Notes: a model not told the origin generated them from the sequence alone. 64,000 bases of DNA from Taklimakanibacter deserti (GCA_003574785.1 QORU01000012.1:124001-188000), one strand, 5' to 3'. Shown: positions 1 to 8,944, counted from the stretch's first letter. Translations and numbers: made by a program.

Positions 1-1
1 G

Positions 2-229
2 ACGATCACCGGCCAAAAGAAACAGGATGAAAAACGGCAGTACCTGTACGAGGGCATCTCGGCACGAAGTTTTGAGCGGCAATTCAGCCTAGCCGATCAT
101 GTGGAAGTGGCCAGCGCCCGTTACGAGAACGGCATCCTTGAAATCGAGCTCCGACAGGAAATCCCTGAAGCTGCCAAGCCGCGGAAAATCGCTATCAACG
201 GCGGAGCCTCGGCCAAACTCATCAATTGA
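2..229 (+). CDS. Small heat-shock protein, Hsp20/IbpA family (3' end only)
   Basis: The reading frame is open from the first bases and ends in TGA at 227-229. The 75 visible residues are the second half of an alpha-crystallin domain: the stretch around ARSFERQFSLADHVEV is the conserved core, and YENGILEIELRQEIPE is the typical A-x-x-x-NG-x-L-x-I/V region. The tail PRKIAI carries the short I-x-I-like motif used for oligomer contacts. Proteins of this family hold unfolding client proteins in the cytoplasm without ATP. The start and N-terminal arm lie outside the window. A small gene follows after 11 nt, and a hairpin terminator sits beyond it, so the two probably share a transcript. Confidence 0.85.
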   Translation, partial: TITGQKKQDEKRQYLYEGISARSFERQFSLADHVEVASARYENGILEIELRQEIPEAAKPRKIAINGGASAKLIN

Positions 230-240
230 GGGAGGCCGCT

Positions 241-567
241 ATGCGAGGGTTTATTTCCGCTCGGCAGGTTACGCGCGAGCCACACCTTGACGACATCCTG
301 AGGCCCTCCGATGCGTTCTCGCATCCGCAAGAGGTCGTTTGCGACCCGGATCTGACGATAGACGAAAAGCGGGCCATCCTGGCGTCCTGGGCCTCTGATG
401 CATGTGCCGTCGAATCCATGCCTGGCTTTCGAACCTCGCCCGCTGGGGCAATGGTTACGTTCGACGACATAATGGATGCTCTCAAGGAACTCGATGAACG
501 GGCGCGCAACGGAATGAAGCGCACGCCGGCTTATCGTCGATGGGTAAGGCATAGTGATGTACTTTGA
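241..567 (+). CDS. Conserved hypothetical protein downstream of hsp20
   Basis: A 108-residue soluble protein. ATG 241 is preferred over an in-frame TTG at 226 because a GGGAGG stretch lies just upstream of it. The sequence runs from MRGFISARQV to WVRHSDVL, contains a segment TIDEKRAILASWASDACAVE and a helical stretch FDDIMDALKELDERAR. Small proteins with a similar TxxEKRAxLASWASD segment are, from memory, common next to small heat-shock genes in rhizobia. No catalytic motif or membrane segment is visible. It lies 11 nt after the hsp20 stop and immediately before a terminator, which supports a two-gene operon. Function is unknown. Confidence 0.6.
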   Translation: MRGFISARQVTREPHLDDILRPSDAFSHPQEVVCDPDLTIDEKRAILASWASDACAVESMPGFRTSPAGAMVTFDDIMDALKELDERARNGMKRTPAYRRWVRHSDVL

Positions 568-616
568 GTCACCCAATTTCTGTCCGTAGATCGCCCCTGC
601 AAGCGGCACAGCAGTC

Positions 617-661
617 GGCCCGCCGACCTTGCTTTCGGAGGAGGCGGCGGGCCTTTTCATT
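617..661 (+). terminator. Rho-independent terminator of the hsp20 operon
   Basis: GGCCCGCC at 617-624 pairs with GGCGGGCC at 646-653 and is followed directly by TTTT and a T-rich end. It lies 50 nt after the stop of the preceding gene. The loop is long (about 21 nt), so strength is uncertain. Confidence 0.6.
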
Positions 662-674
662 TCAAACTGAAACC

Positions 675-1001
675 ATGAAAATCCCTAGTTTATTACTCTC
701 CGAAGCTGCGAAGCTTGCTAGCAGCCAAACAGCCCGCCGGGTCACATTAGCTGCCGACATCGGACGGCTTGAAGGTCGCGGAAGGCTAAGCGACGCTGAA
801 AGAGTCGAGCTCGAGGAAATTCGGTTGGAGGATGAAAATTGCGGCCAGGCGCTGACGCGTTTTACCGCTTACCGGCCTCACAGCGACGCGGAACCGAAGT
901 GCCCTCATTGCTGGATCGTCCGTGGGGAGAACTCTCTTCTTCGGCCGGGCGCCAAAGCCGACACTTGGCAGTGTGCCAAGTGCGGAGCAGAGTACCCTTG
1001 A
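675..1001 (+). CDS. Small zinc-ribbon protein, function unknown
   Basis: A 108-residue protein. The reading frame is open further upstream, but ATG 675 follows the terminator and gives a sensible N-terminus (MKIPSLLLSEAAKLA). Residues 1-60 look helical and acidic. The C-terminal half has two Cys pairs, CPHC and CAKC, spaced like a treble-clef or ribbon zinc site (CPHCWIVRGENS...WQCAKCGAEYP). Such ribbons usually bind nucleic acid or stabilise a partner protein. No relative with a known role is recognised. A second very small Cys-containing ORF follows after 7 nt. Confidence 0.5.
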   Translation: MKIPSLLLSEAAKLASSQTARRVTLAADIGRLEGRGRLSDAERVELEEIRLEDENCGQALTRFTAYRPHSDAEPKCPHCWIVRGENSLLRPGAKADTWQCAKCGAEYP

Positions 1002-1008
1002 TCCGACT

Positions 1009-1155
1009 ATGTTCTACGCTCGCGCTCTTCTCCAGTTGGTTCTCTCAGGCTTTGGCTGTAGACACGAATGGGTCGAGGAGTATTCCCCGAACTCGCGATG
1101 GATCACCTGCAAAAAATGCGGCCTGTATGCTTATCTCCCGAAAGTCGAGCGCTAG
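1009..1155 (+). CDS. Very small Cys-containing protein
   Basis: A 48-residue ORF starting at ATG 1009, seven bases after the previous stop. It contains CRHEW followed by ITCKKCGLYAYLP, so a Cys/His set able to hold one zinc ion. The spacing and shared zinc-ribbon flavour with its neighbour suggest co-transcription. The longer in-frame extension to 922 overlaps the previous gene and is not favoured. Short length makes this a cautious call. Confidence 0.35.
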   Translation: MFYARALLQLVLSGFGCRHEWVEEYSPNSRWITCKKCGLYAYLPKVER

Positions 1156-1227
1156 CTTCTAGGGGGCTCGCTTGTCGCAGATAATGACCCTGGCGGAACC
1201 CTGCCTTTCGCTGGTGGTTTACGGTTC

Positions 1228-1359
1228 ATGGCTACTGTCCCAACTCCCGAACCCGATACCCCGGCACCACCCGGGCCGCTGCCGCCCGGCCCGCTGCCTC
1301 GGCCGGCACCGCCGCACGATCCATTGCCGAGCCCTCACCCTCTCCATTGCCCAATCTGA
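1228..1359 (+). CDS. Proline-rich micro-protein
   Basis: A 43-residue ORF (ATG 1228, TGA 1357) beginning MATVPTPEPDTPAPPGP and made mostly of Pro, with Pro-Pro-Gly and Pro-x-Pro runs. Similar short proline-rich proteins with a MAxxPTPEPD start are familiar to me from rhizobial genomes but have no assigned role. There is no signal peptide. The reading frame is the only one in this stretch whose composition is this biased. Confidence 0.4.
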   Translation: MATVPTPEPDTPAPPGPLPPGPLPRPAPPHDPLPSPHPLHCPI

Positions 1360-2001
1360 TGTGTCAGTTCTCGAAAGCGAAGAGTCCGCTTCCAGTCCTT
1401 CTTCATGCTCACAACGTCGAAGCGAATTTCCTGGGCAAGGTCACGTTCGTCATGATGCTATTCCTCTGCTATGATGGCGGAAACGCGCGGCATACCGCCC
1501 ATGATGGGCATGCCTTAAGTCGAAGCTCTCGAAGATTCTGCGGTGCAGAAAGAGGGCCTTGCGGGCCTGTTGACATATCCAATTTTCCAGAGGGGCCTAA
1601 GTTTCCGCGAGACCTACCATGGCGTAAACAAGCTAACCAGTTGGACCTTGGGCCACTAGACGCAGGTCGCAGGGCGCAGGGCGCTTTCGGCCTGATCGAG
1701 AAAATCCTGCCGGCATTTCTCGAAACGTTGGGGTAGCACTAAGCCGCCCTAAGAACTCGTTCGATATACGACGAGCTTGGCGCAAAATGCAAAGGCGCAA
1801 TGGCGCCTTGCAGCACGGTCAGAAGCGGTGCGAGAGCGTTTACGATTGGTGAATACACATGGACTACGTCTCGCCCAACGCCAGCCGATCGACCGATCGA
1901 ATCTTGCCCTGATAAGTGAAACCAGGCTCACCCTGGACGGCTTGGACACGCTAGGGGGCGCTAAGAAAGAGTTGTTGGCTCTCTGGCCTTCCGCCTGAGC
2001 T
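1360..2001. other. Stretch without a convincing gene
   Basis: Several overlapping ORFs of 60-130 codons occur on both strands, but none has a good start, a recognisable domain or coding-like composition across its length. A weak candidate is a plus-strand ORF at 1777-1998 (73 codons, Arg/Leu-rich). Nothing else is visible. Confidence 0.4.
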
Positions 2002-2172
2002 TCAATGCCGTGTGCTGTAGACCTTCTCAAGATTGGCCAGAATGGCGTGCGCGGCTTCCCTTGGCATCTTCATGGCAATGCGCCCATCGCTAGTCTCAAG
2101 GAATATGGTCACGGTGTGATCGATGGGATCGAGCTTCACGTCTTCCACCCGAATTATTCTGGTTTCCTTCAT
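2002..2172 (-). CDS. Small conserved-looking hypothetical protein
   Basis: A 56-residue minus-strand ORF, start ATG at 2172-2170, stop TGA at 2004-2002. The protein runs MKETRIIRVEDVKLDPIDHT, then a beta-rich part with SDGRIAMKMPREAAHAIL, then VYSTRH. Alternation of hydrophobic and charged residues and the clean two-strand/helix pattern look like a real folded domain. A GAGGGTGG purine stretch precedes the start. Function is unknown. Confidence 0.55.
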   Translation of the reverse strand: MKETRIIRVEDVKLDPIDHTVTIFLETSDGRIAMKMPREAAHAILANLEKVYSTRH

Positions 2173-2613
2173 GAGCGGCCACCCTCGACAAAACTTAACC
2201 CCGGTTTGACAGCACGGTGGACTTCAGTAGCTCTCAATGTCCAGCGAGGGATTAGGGGCCCGCCCCTCGGGACGGCGACAGGAGGAGGCGAGCCCCCGGC
2301 CTCCTCGGGAACTACCCGCCCCTCAGAAGCACGCCCATAGATTGCCTGAAAAATCTTATGTCGATAAGGCGGATTTCTCACGGTCCCGCGGGAGAGGGCG
2401 TGAACCGGCCTATCGGCCTTCCCCATACATGAAAGCCCCGGACCGTTGGGGGCCCAGGGCTTCCAGGAACGGCGCTCTTCCGGGGGCGGTAAAGGCGCCG
2501 TGCAAGGTTATCCTCCCAGGATTCTGACCTAGCGACAAGCAATCAATGGTGGTGCTACACTGCTGAGCGGGACCGGTCAGATTGCATTCCTGAGCTTGGG
2601 GGCGCTTCGCAGC
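2173..2613. other. Intergenic stretch with only weak ORFs
   Basis: GC-rich DNA with overlapping ORFs on both strands (for example plus 2237-2527, minus 2169-2426) that lack domains and ribosome sites. No promoter or hairpin stands out. Confidence 0.35.
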
Positions 2614-3210
2614 ATGCGCATTATCTCTGCCGTTGTCTTTGCATTGGGCCTGGCGCTTGGTTCAGCCGCGGCAGTTGCGCAAGAAAGTTGTTCAGCCGCG
2701 CCACTTTGCCCTGATGACGGTGCCGTGCCCTCGGGGGACCTGATACCGAACTGCTCCTGCCCGGCACCTAACAGTTGCGGAGAGCCTAGCGTCTACCGCT
2801 GCAACCTTGCGCCCGGTTTTGTCGGAGCGCTCGAATGGCAATGCGAGTGCATTCCCGAACCGCCACCAGAACCGCCCCCGCCGGGCCCTCCACCGGATCC
2901 TGGCTTTTGTGGCGGTATAACATGCCCTGACGGCTCGACAGCTTTACCGGAGCCGCCAACGCCGTCCAGCCCAAGTGGCGGACAGTGTACGTGTAAAACT
3001 GCTCCGGGTGAGGGCATATGCGCTGGGCATTGCACCGATGGCGCGCCGCCCAAAGTCATTGACGGTCAGTGCACGTGCGTTGACATCCTGAAAGAATGCG
3101 ACGGCCATATTTGTCGAAACGGCAAGCCCGTTCTGGTGACGACCCAAGGAAGTTGCGTTTGTGACGACGGAAATCCGGCGCCGCTGATTACTGAGCCTCC
3201 GCCGGACTAA
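2614..3210 (+). CDS. Secreted Cys- and Pro-rich protein, function unknown
   Basis: A 198-residue protein. ATG 2614 is chosen over an upstream TTG because it begins directly with a signal peptide: MRIISAVVFALGLALGSAAA, likely cut after the AVAQ region. The mature part holds about 20 cysteines and Pro-rich linkers (PEPPPEPPPPGPPPDPG). Three or four short units repeat a C-x-C...C-x-C-x-G pattern (GGQCTCKTAPGE, DGQCTCVDILKE, QGSCVCDDGNPA), like small disulphide-knotted modules. This points to a periplasmic or extracellular protein. It precedes a secreted protease by about 200 bp, with no evident operon link. Confidence 0.55.
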   Translation: MRIISAVVFALGLALGSAAAVAQESCSAAPLCPDDGAVPSGDLIPNCSCPAPNSCGEPSVYRCNLAPGFVGALEWQCECIPEPPPEPPPPGPPPDPGFCGGITCPDGSTALPEPPTPSSPSGGQCTCKTAPGEGICAGHCTDGAPPKVIDGQCTCVDILKECDGHICRNGKPVLVTTQGSCVCDDGNPAPLITEPPPD

Positions 3211-3416
3211 GACAGAAAAGGCTTCCCTTCATGGGATTCCCCTCCGATTGCCTACAGGTCAATTCTGTTGTTGGATTGCACTCCATGGGACGGGGAACCT
3301 GGCGGCTGGGATTGGCGGGTCGCGGCCGTTGCCGCATTACTCTCCGGCTGCGCCAGCCCTGATAAGGCCGATTATTCGGCCAAACGCATTTGATCTCACA
3401 GAGGAGGTAACCAGTT

Positions 3417-4595
3417 TTGCGTGTTAGGCTTCTTGCTTTCCTGGTTGCGCTCACAATCATCGCTCCGTCAAAGGCGGAAACTATAAAGGAGGCGCTGGCC
3501 TCTCTGCGCCCCAGTTTGAAGCAATGGGTTGAGCAGACCTGTCCGCGTTATCTGGGGCCAGCGCTTTGGAAAGATTGCGTAGAGCGACAAGTAAGCGCGC
3601 TGCGTGAACCAAAATGGCCCGATCCAAAAAAAGTGGGTCAAGAAGGTCACCAGTGGATACTCGAGACTTGCCCCCACTATTTGGGACCTAGTCTCTGGAG
3701 AGATTGTGCCGAAAGGAATATTAGCGCGCTGAGCGGCCCCGTTTTCGATCTAAAATCAATCGATACGGAAAGTCGCAATTGGATTCGAGAAACTTGCCCA
3801 CGTTACCTCGGTCCTTCCCTCTGGCGGTCGTGTGTCGAACGACAGGCACAGGCGCTCGGGCTAGAAATTAAATCTGCGACGGTTCCGCCTTCAATTAAGC
3901 CACCACGAAAAGCAGCCATCCCCAAGGCAGTGCTCGCCCCAAATACTCAGAAAAGAAAGAAGCCAACAAATACACAAACCGCATCTCTTCCAACGTGGTC
4001 GCCGCGGATGGTTCGAAAACCTAGTCAAGTCAATCAAGCTGACCCACTGAGGGCAGCCGAAATCTTTAGATTGGTTTCTCCGTCGGTATACTTGGTTGTA
4101 GCAGGACGGCAGGATGGGCAAGGAGAAGTATCGCAAGGCTCAGCGGTGGCCGTTTCTGACAATTTCGCTTTGACCAACTGCCACGTGGTGGCTGGTCAGG
4201 ATGCCATTGCCCTTTCTGTGAATGGCGAGCGTTTCTTTTCAGTTGTAGTGGCCGCCGCCGATAGTGAAGGAGACCGTTGCATACTCAAGTCTACTTCGCG
4301 ATTAACCGCTATCCCCGCTATTAGACTGCATAGCAGCTTGCAAATTGGCGAACCGGTATACAGTATTGGAAGCCCCTCCGGTCTTTCAAACACATTGGGT
4401 GAAGGCATAGTATCTGGCCTTCGCAAGCATAAGGGCTTGGATCTTGTCCAGACCAGCGCACCTATCTCTGCCGGGTCATCAGGCGGAGCACTTGTGGACG
4501 GCGAAGGTAACTTGGTCGGAATCACCACTTTTCTACTTCGCGACACGCAAAATCTAAATTTTGCCATCGCTGCGGAAGAGTACTGGCAACGATGA
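3417..4595 (+). CDS. Exported trypsin-like serine protease with three N-terminal repeats
   Basis: A 392-residue protein starting at TTG 3417, a few bases after a strong GAGGAGGT ribosome site at 3401-3408. Residues 1-20 form a signal peptide ending near SKA. Three repeats of about 47 residues follow, each with the core W-x-x-x-TCP-x-YLGP-x-LW-x-x-C-x-ER, so two Cys per unit that may bridge. After a basic/Pro linker, residues from about 220 form an S1-type (DegP/HtrA-like) protease domain: GSAVAVSDNFALTNCHVV supplies the catalytic His, and SAGSSGGALVDGEGNLVGI the serine. The aspartate is probably in the DSEGDRCIL segment. No PDZ domain follows, unlike DegP. Substrates are unknown; the repeats may tether it to the envelope. 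Confidence 0.75.
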   Translation: MRVRLLAFLVALTIIAPSKAETIKEALASLRPSLKQWVEQTCPRYLGPALWKDCVERQVSALREPKWPDPKKVGQEGHQWILETCPHYLGPSLWRDCAERNISALSGPVFDLKSIDTESRNWIRETCPRYLGPSLWRSCVERQAQALGLEIKSATVPPSIKPPRKAAIPKAVLAPNTQKRKKPTNTQTASLPTWSPRMVRKPSQVNQADPLRAAEIFRLVSPSVYLVVAGRQDGQGEVSQGSAVAVSDNFALTNCHVVAGQDAIALSVNGERFFSVVVAAADSEGDRCILKSTSRLTAIPAIRLHSSLQIGEPVYSIGSPSGLSNTLGEGIVSGLRKHKGLDLVQTSAPISAGSSGGALVDGEGNLVGITTFLLRDTQNLNFAIAAEEYWQR

Positions 4596-4615
4596 CCTCG
4601 TCACGGCGGTCAAGC

Positions 4616-5137
4616 TCACCATCGCTGAAGCAGCGCGCCGAAACGCCGGTCAAGCTCTTGTTCAGCTGCTTCCTCATAAGCCTGTGCCTTCTCATCCAGG
4701 CGGTTATAGGTCGCCCAGCGCATCCATGGCGGCTTTGGCGGAAACTCCCAGTCTGCGTACTCCCGCTGAAATTCGTGCGGTCCTTTCTTGAGAACTCGCT
4801 TGGCTGCCCGCGCCGCTCCATGCTGGTAGCGGTAATAAGGCGCGAGCTGCTGTGACCGATACTGTAGCCGGCAGCGGAAGCCCCATCGGGAGCGAAACCG
4901 GGTCGCGCCAGGAGGTTGATAGATCACCCGGCAGCGTCGGTTGCTTGAAGGGCAGATGAAATACCAGCGGTAGCCGCCGAAAGGCTGGGGGATGCGCTGG
5001 AGGGTGAAATGCTCATCAACTTGCTGGACATCGCCCTTATAGTCTTCGGCCTCATATCGAATGCTGAGACGGCGGAGATCCGGGGCATTCGTCCATGAGG
5101 CGCAACTGTAACTGCATGGTGAAGCCGCTGGGCCAAG
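4616..5137 (-). pseudogene. 5'-truncated copy of a rhizobial hypothetical gene (copy 1)
   Basis: On the minus strand one frame stays open from about 5137 to the stop at 4616, but the only usable start is an internal GTG at 4927. Upstream of that start the protein still looks coherent (YEAEDYKGDVQQVDEHFTL, then GGYRWYFICPSSNRRCRV), so the original N-terminus is missing. The remaining part reads PPGATRFRSRWGFRCRLQYR, then REYADWEFPPKPPWMRWATY and YNRLDEKAQAYEEAAEQEL. The two Cys near FICPSSNRRC suggest a small zinc or disulphide motif. A second, more degraded relative lies at 45282-45500. The family is common in rhizobia as I remember it, without known function. Confidence 0.5.
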
Positions 5138-5200
5138 TCATCTGGCTATTCCATTCCGCGGGTATAGCTGCCAATTCCGCGGTCGCCAAGATTGCCGACG

Positions 5201-6340
5201 TCACGAGCTTTTGCCGAGGACCAGGGCGACGAACGCCCGCAGGTCGCTCAGCATCAGGTCCGGCTCCTCCCAAGCGGCGAAGTGGCCGCCCGACGGCATG
5301 TCGCTCCAGTGCACGATGTCGTAGGTCTTCTGTGCGAAGGAGCGCGGCGGCGGGATGAATACGGGGTCGGGGAAGGCGGCGACGCCGGTCGGCACCTCGA
5401 TGCGCGTTCCAGCGGGAAACTTGTTCGACTTTTCGAGGCGCCTGCCCTGATAGATCCAGGTCGCGGTGACGACCGAGGACGGCGCGACGTAGAGCATGAT
5501 GTTGGTGAGCAGCTCTTCTTCGCAGAACTTGCTCCAGATGTCCGGGCGGCCATCGGGCGCCACCGGGAGATCGGCCCACTTGCCGATCTTCTCGAGCATC
5601 CAGCCGGCCGCGCCGACGGGGCTGTCGGCCGTCGCCGCGCCGAGCGTTTGCGGGCGCGTCCCCTGCTGGTGACTGTAGCCACTCTCCAGCTCCAAGAGTT
5701 CGTCCCGTTTGGCGACGAATGCCTTTTCCGCGTCGCTCGTCGGTGCGGCATCCTCCGCGTGTAGGTTGACCATGTTGAGGTGGATGCCGAGCAGCGCGTC
5801 GGGCCGGTCGTGCGCCATCCACGCGGCGATGGCGTTACCCCAATCCCCGCCCTGGACGATGAAGCGCTCGGCACCGTAAAGCTCGCCCATCAGCCCGTTC
5901 ATCAGCGCCGCGGCCCGCCGCGGCCCGACGAGGCCGGTGATCGGCTTCGAGAAAGCGAAGCCGGGCAGCGACGGGACGACGACGTCGTGACCGTCCGCCA
6001 CCAGCGGCTCCAGCAGCGGCTCGAACTCGAGATACGAGCCTGGCCAGCCGTGCAGGAGTAGAAGCGGCGGCTTCGAGCCGTCGCCCTTCAAATGCACGAA
6101 ATGCAGGTGCTCGCCGCCGATATCCGTCATGAAATTCGGAAGCCGATTGAGGCGCCGCTCGACGGCACGCCAGTCGTAGACATCCCGCCAATAGGTGACG
6201 AGCCGCTGGAGGTCGGCGACCCCGACGCCCGATCGCCAACCTCCCGCGTCGGGAAGCTCGCTCCAGTCGTAGGCGGCGACCTTGCGCGCGATGGTCGCGA
6301 GCCGGTCGTCGGAAATCTCGATTTTGTAGGGCGTCGCCAT
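5201..6340 (-). CDS. Epoxide hydrolase (alpha/beta-hydrolase with EHN domain)
   Basis: A 379-residue protein starting at ATG 6340, preceded by a GAGGAGA ribosome site; a longer reading to 6589 is out of family and rejected. Residues 1-110 are the epoxide hydrolase N-terminal domain (MATPYKIEISDDRLATIARK, then the YDWR-x-x-E-x-x-LN segment). The hydrolase core follows: LLLLHGWPGSYLEF forms the oxyanion HGWPG motif, and VQGGDWGN carries the nucleophile Asp. The catalytic His is in SGGHFAAWEEPDLM. These enzymes open epoxides to vicinal diols in the cytosol through a covalent ester. Length matches microsomal-type bacterial homologues. It stands alone on its strand, so the substrate cannot be deduced. 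Confidence 0.85.
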   Translation of the reverse strand: MATPYKIEISDDRLATIARKVAAYDWSELPDAGGWRSGVGVADLQRLVTYWRDVYDWRAVERRLNRLPNFMTDIGGEHLHFVHLKGDGSKPPLLLLHGWPGSYLEFEPLLEPLVADGHDVVVPSLPGFAFSKPITGLVGPRRAAALMNGLMGELYGAERFIVQGGDWGNAIAAWMAHDRPDALLGIHLNMVNLHAEDAAPTSDAEKAFVAKRDELLELESGYSHQQGTRPQTLGAATADSPVGAAGWMLEKIGKWADLPVAPDGRPDIWSKFCEEELLTNIMLYVAPSSVVTATWIYQGRRLEKSNKFPAGTRIEVPTGVAAFPDPVFIPPPRSFAQKTYDIVHWSDMPSGGHFAAWEEPDLMLSDLRAFVALVLGKSS

Positions 6341-6473
6341 CGCCGTCTCCTCGCTCCGCCGCCGCTCGCCGCGTGACGCCCGTTGGCCGCTCGAAAGGCC
6401 GCCGCCGCCGCGGCATCCGAATGCTTGCGGCTGCCTCGTCTCGCGTGACACAAAGTCAACTCGTCTTATTACA

Positions 6474-6632
6474 ATGAAAAGGCGGCTGTTGAAAGCGCTG
6501 CTTCGGACCGCGGAAGCCCGCACCGACCCAGATCTGCACGCCGCCATCCGGCAAGCCTTTACCCGCTTCACCTCTGACGAGTGCCGCAACTATCTCGCTG
6601 CGGCAGGCTACGACGCCTATGACCCAACTTGA
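6474..6632 (+). pseudogene. IS630-family transposase, C-terminal remnant
   Basis: A 52-codon frame (ATG 6474, TGA 6630) ending FTRFTSDECRNYLAAAGY. The phrase F-x-S/P-x-E/D-CRNY-x-x-x-AGY is the usual C-terminus of IS630-type DDE transposases. The catalytic domain is gone. The sequence after the stop (GGAAACAGCTCTAG) may be what is left of the terminal repeat. It marks the edge of the more mobile DNA to the right. Confidence 0.55.
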
Positions 6633-6891
6633 TCGGAAACAGCTCTAGCAGAGGGATTGTTGCGGGATACTGACATTGTGGAACTGGAGGCCCGTAATAT
6701 CAATTATTTACCCTAGTTACTGAGTTTCAACAATTTCCACGTAGTTTACCGGCGCTTGCTTTTCCGCTTTACCATCGCTTCCCCAACGGAGGATGGTGGT
6801 CTTCTTCCCCCGGTAAGGCGCGGGGCATGAGTTGGCCAGGTTTGCTCTCATCGCAAGATCGCCTCTCCACAGACCACGACAGGGCGGTGCT

Positions 6892-7242
6892 TTATTCCTC
6901 TTCTATTTGTTCCAATGCCGCCGCAAGTTGTTCGCGCAGCTTGATCAAACTGCCATGGGACATCTTTCTTTGCCGACCCGATAGCTCCAGCACAACCCTG
7001 AACACCTCGTCCGAGTTGCGCAGCAGATCGACAAGATACTCTCCGCTGGGTCCATGTGTGCCGGCTAGCCAGTGCTTTACCGCTCGCTCACTAGCACCAG
7101 TCCAACGCATGACAATTTTCGCCGCTTGGTGAGTTGAACCAAGTTCCCTGCGAAGCGCGGTGGCTATTGCCCGGTTAAAGGCGATGCATGACTGCACCTC
7201 GTTGTTCCGACTGTGCAACCTGTTGCCCTTTTCTTGAAACAT
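6892..7242 (-). CDS. Small DNA-binding-like protein divergent from the recombinase
   Basis: A 116-residue protein (ATG 7242). The middle segment AIATALRRELGSTHQAAKIV, then TGASERAVKHWLAGTHGPSG, has the shape of a helix-turn-helix in which a plant of Ala-Ala-Lys leads into the recognition helix SERAVKHWL. The C-terminal third is helical and acidic (LREQLAAALEQIEEE), suited to dimerisation. It is transcribed away from the recombinase, with 127 bp between the two starts, as expected for a repressor of the recombinase/parB operon. That role is inferred from position only. Confidence 0.55.
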   Translation of the reverse strand: MFQEKGNRLHSRNNEVQSCIAFNRAIATALRRELGSTHQAAKIVMRWTGASERAVKHWLAGTHGPSGEYLVDLLRNSDEVFRVVLELSGRQRKMSHGSLIKLREQLAAALEQIEEE

Positions 7243-7369
7243 CTTCTGTCTCCTTGGAGCTAGACTGGATGTCGCGGCGAAGATTGGGCCGTATTTTCGG
7301 TCATCGCTGATTCATTAGTGTGTCGCCGTGCGTCGCCCCCGGCGCGGGCTTAACCGGAGACGATGCCGC

Positions 7370-8944
7370 ATGTTGGAATGCAGCGAAGAGCGGGGGGAAT
7401 TACGTTTCCCATCTGTGAACCCGTCGAAACGGGCGGCCATGTACGTCCGGATGTCGACTGAACATCAAAAGTACTCGACAGAAAACCAAGGAGATGCAAT
7501 CCGACGGTACGCAACGGCCCGGAACATTGAGATTGTCCGCGTATATGCCGACCAGGGAAAAAGCGGGCTTCGACTTGATGGTAGAGACGCTTTAAAACGC
7601 CTAATCGACGAGGTTCAGAACGGGCAACCCGATTTCGAGGTGATACTTGCCTATGATGTAAGCCGGTGGGGTCGTTTCCAGGACGCAGACGAAAGCGCCT
7701 ATTATGAATACATCTGCCGGCGCGTTGGAATCGAGGTCCACTATTGCGCTGAACAGTTCGAGAATGATGGCAGCCCGATCTCAACCATTGTCAAAGGCGT
7801 CAAACGCGCGATGGCTGGCGAATATAGCCGGGAGCTTTCTGCCAAGGTATTTGCAGGCCAATGTCGATTAATTGAACTAGGGTATCGACAGGGAGGGCCT
7901 GCTGGCTACGGGCTGAGGCGCGCTCTCGTTGATCAGTCCGGCGTCTTGAAAGGTATCCTGGATCGGGGTGCACATAAGAGTATCCAAACCGACAGGGTTG
8001 TTCTCAGGCCAGGGCCGGACGACGAGCTTCAGCTCGTACGCGGTATCTATCGCGCTTTCGTATCGGACAGGCATTCCGAACAAGAAATTGCTGACGACCT
8101 CAACGCAAGAGGCTTGATGACCGATCTTGGACGAAGATGGACCAAGGGGACCATCCATCAGATCCTGATCAACGAAAAATACATAGGTAATAACGTCTGG
8201 AATCGGATCTCCTTCAAACTGAAAAAACTCCGCGTCCACAATGACCCTTCAATGTGGGTTAGAGCAAATGGTGCCTTTCCAGCCGTCATTGATCGTCAAA
8301 TGTTTGAGGCCGCCCAAACAATCATTGCCGCCCGCTCATTTCGATTGTCCGACTCAGAAATGCTTACCGTCTTGCAGCAACTTTTCGCGAGGCAAGGTTT
8401 GCTATCCGCCATTATAATCGACGAAGCGGAAGGGCTTCCTTCGAGCAGCGCATACCGCTCCCGGTTTGGCAGCCTTCTGAGGGCCTACAGTCTTGTAGGC
8501 TATAGGCCGCGTCGAGATTATCGTTACATCGCCATCAATCAAGTGCTTCGGCGCTTACACCCGGACATTATGCGATCTGTATTAGACGGGCTCGAGGGGG
8601 CTGGAGCTCTGGTTGACCAGGTTCCACTGACGGACCTCGTCAGTGTGAACGGCGAGTTTACGCTTTCTGTTGTCATCGCACGGTGCCGGCGGACGCAGGC
8701 AGACGCCTTGCGATGGAAATTGCGGCTGGACGTTGGCCATTTGCCCGACATTACCGTTGCTGTTCGCATGGATGCCGCTAACCGTTCCCCATTCGATTAT
8801 TATCTTCTCCCTCGTTTCGACTTCGTCAGCTCAAAACTGAACTTCGCAGAAGAGAATCATCTGCAGCTCGATGCCTATCGCGTTGATACACTCGACACAC
8901 TTTTTGATCTAGCACGGCCGGTTTCATTGAAGGAGGTAGCATGA
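7370..8944 (+). CDS. Large serine recombinase
   Basis: A 524-residue protein. ATG 7370 has GGAG ten bases upstream; a GTG at 7328 is an alternative. The resolvase domain starts at MYVRMSTEHQKYSTENQ, where the Ser of R-M-S is the nucleophile. The YDVSRWGRFQDADESAYYEY segment holds the second conserved Arg pair. A recombinase domain follows (GPAGYGLRRALVDQSGVLKG, then WTKGTIHQILINEKYIGNNV). The C-terminus lacks an obvious zinc ribbon and is instead a roughly 150-residue region of unknown fold. These enzymes cut and join DNA through 5'-phosphoserine links. The next gene overlaps it by four bases (ATGA), so it is co-expressed with two ParB-type proteins. Confidence 0.88.
   Translation: MLECSEERGELRFPSVNPSKRAAMYVRMSTEHQKYSTENQGDAIRRYATARNIEIVRVYADQGKSGLRLDGRDALKRLIDEVQNGQPDFEVILAYDVSRWGRFQDADESAYYEYICRRVGIEVHYCAEQFENDGSPISTIVKGVKRAMAGEYSRELSAKVFAGQCRLIELGYRQGGPAGYGLRRALVDQSGVLKGILDRGAHKSIQTDRVVLRPGPDDELQLVRGIYRAFVSDRHSEQEIADDLNARGLMTDLGRRWTKGTIHQILINEKYIGNNVWNRISFKLKKLRVHNDPSMWVRANGAFPAVIDRQMFEAAQTIIAARSFRLSDSEMLTVLQQLFARQGLLSAIIIDEAEGLPSSSAYRSRFGSLLRAYSLVGYRPRRDYRYIAINQVLRRLHPDIMRSVLDGLEGAGALVDQVPLTDLVSVNGEFTLSVVIARCRRTQADALRWKLRLDVGHLPDITVAVRMDAANRSPFDYYLLPRFDFVSSKLNFAEENHLQLDAYRVDTLDTLFDLARPVSLKEVA

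Noticed and set aside
1749..2030. A 93-codon minus-strand ORF
   Set aside because: It overlaps the better 56-residue gene at 2002-2172, is rich in Arg and Ser, and has no domain.
5052..5822. A 256-codon minus-strand ORF in the epoxide hydrolase region
   Set aside because: It is an Arg/Ala-rich alternative frame of the hydrolase gene, whose true frame has intact catalytic motifs.
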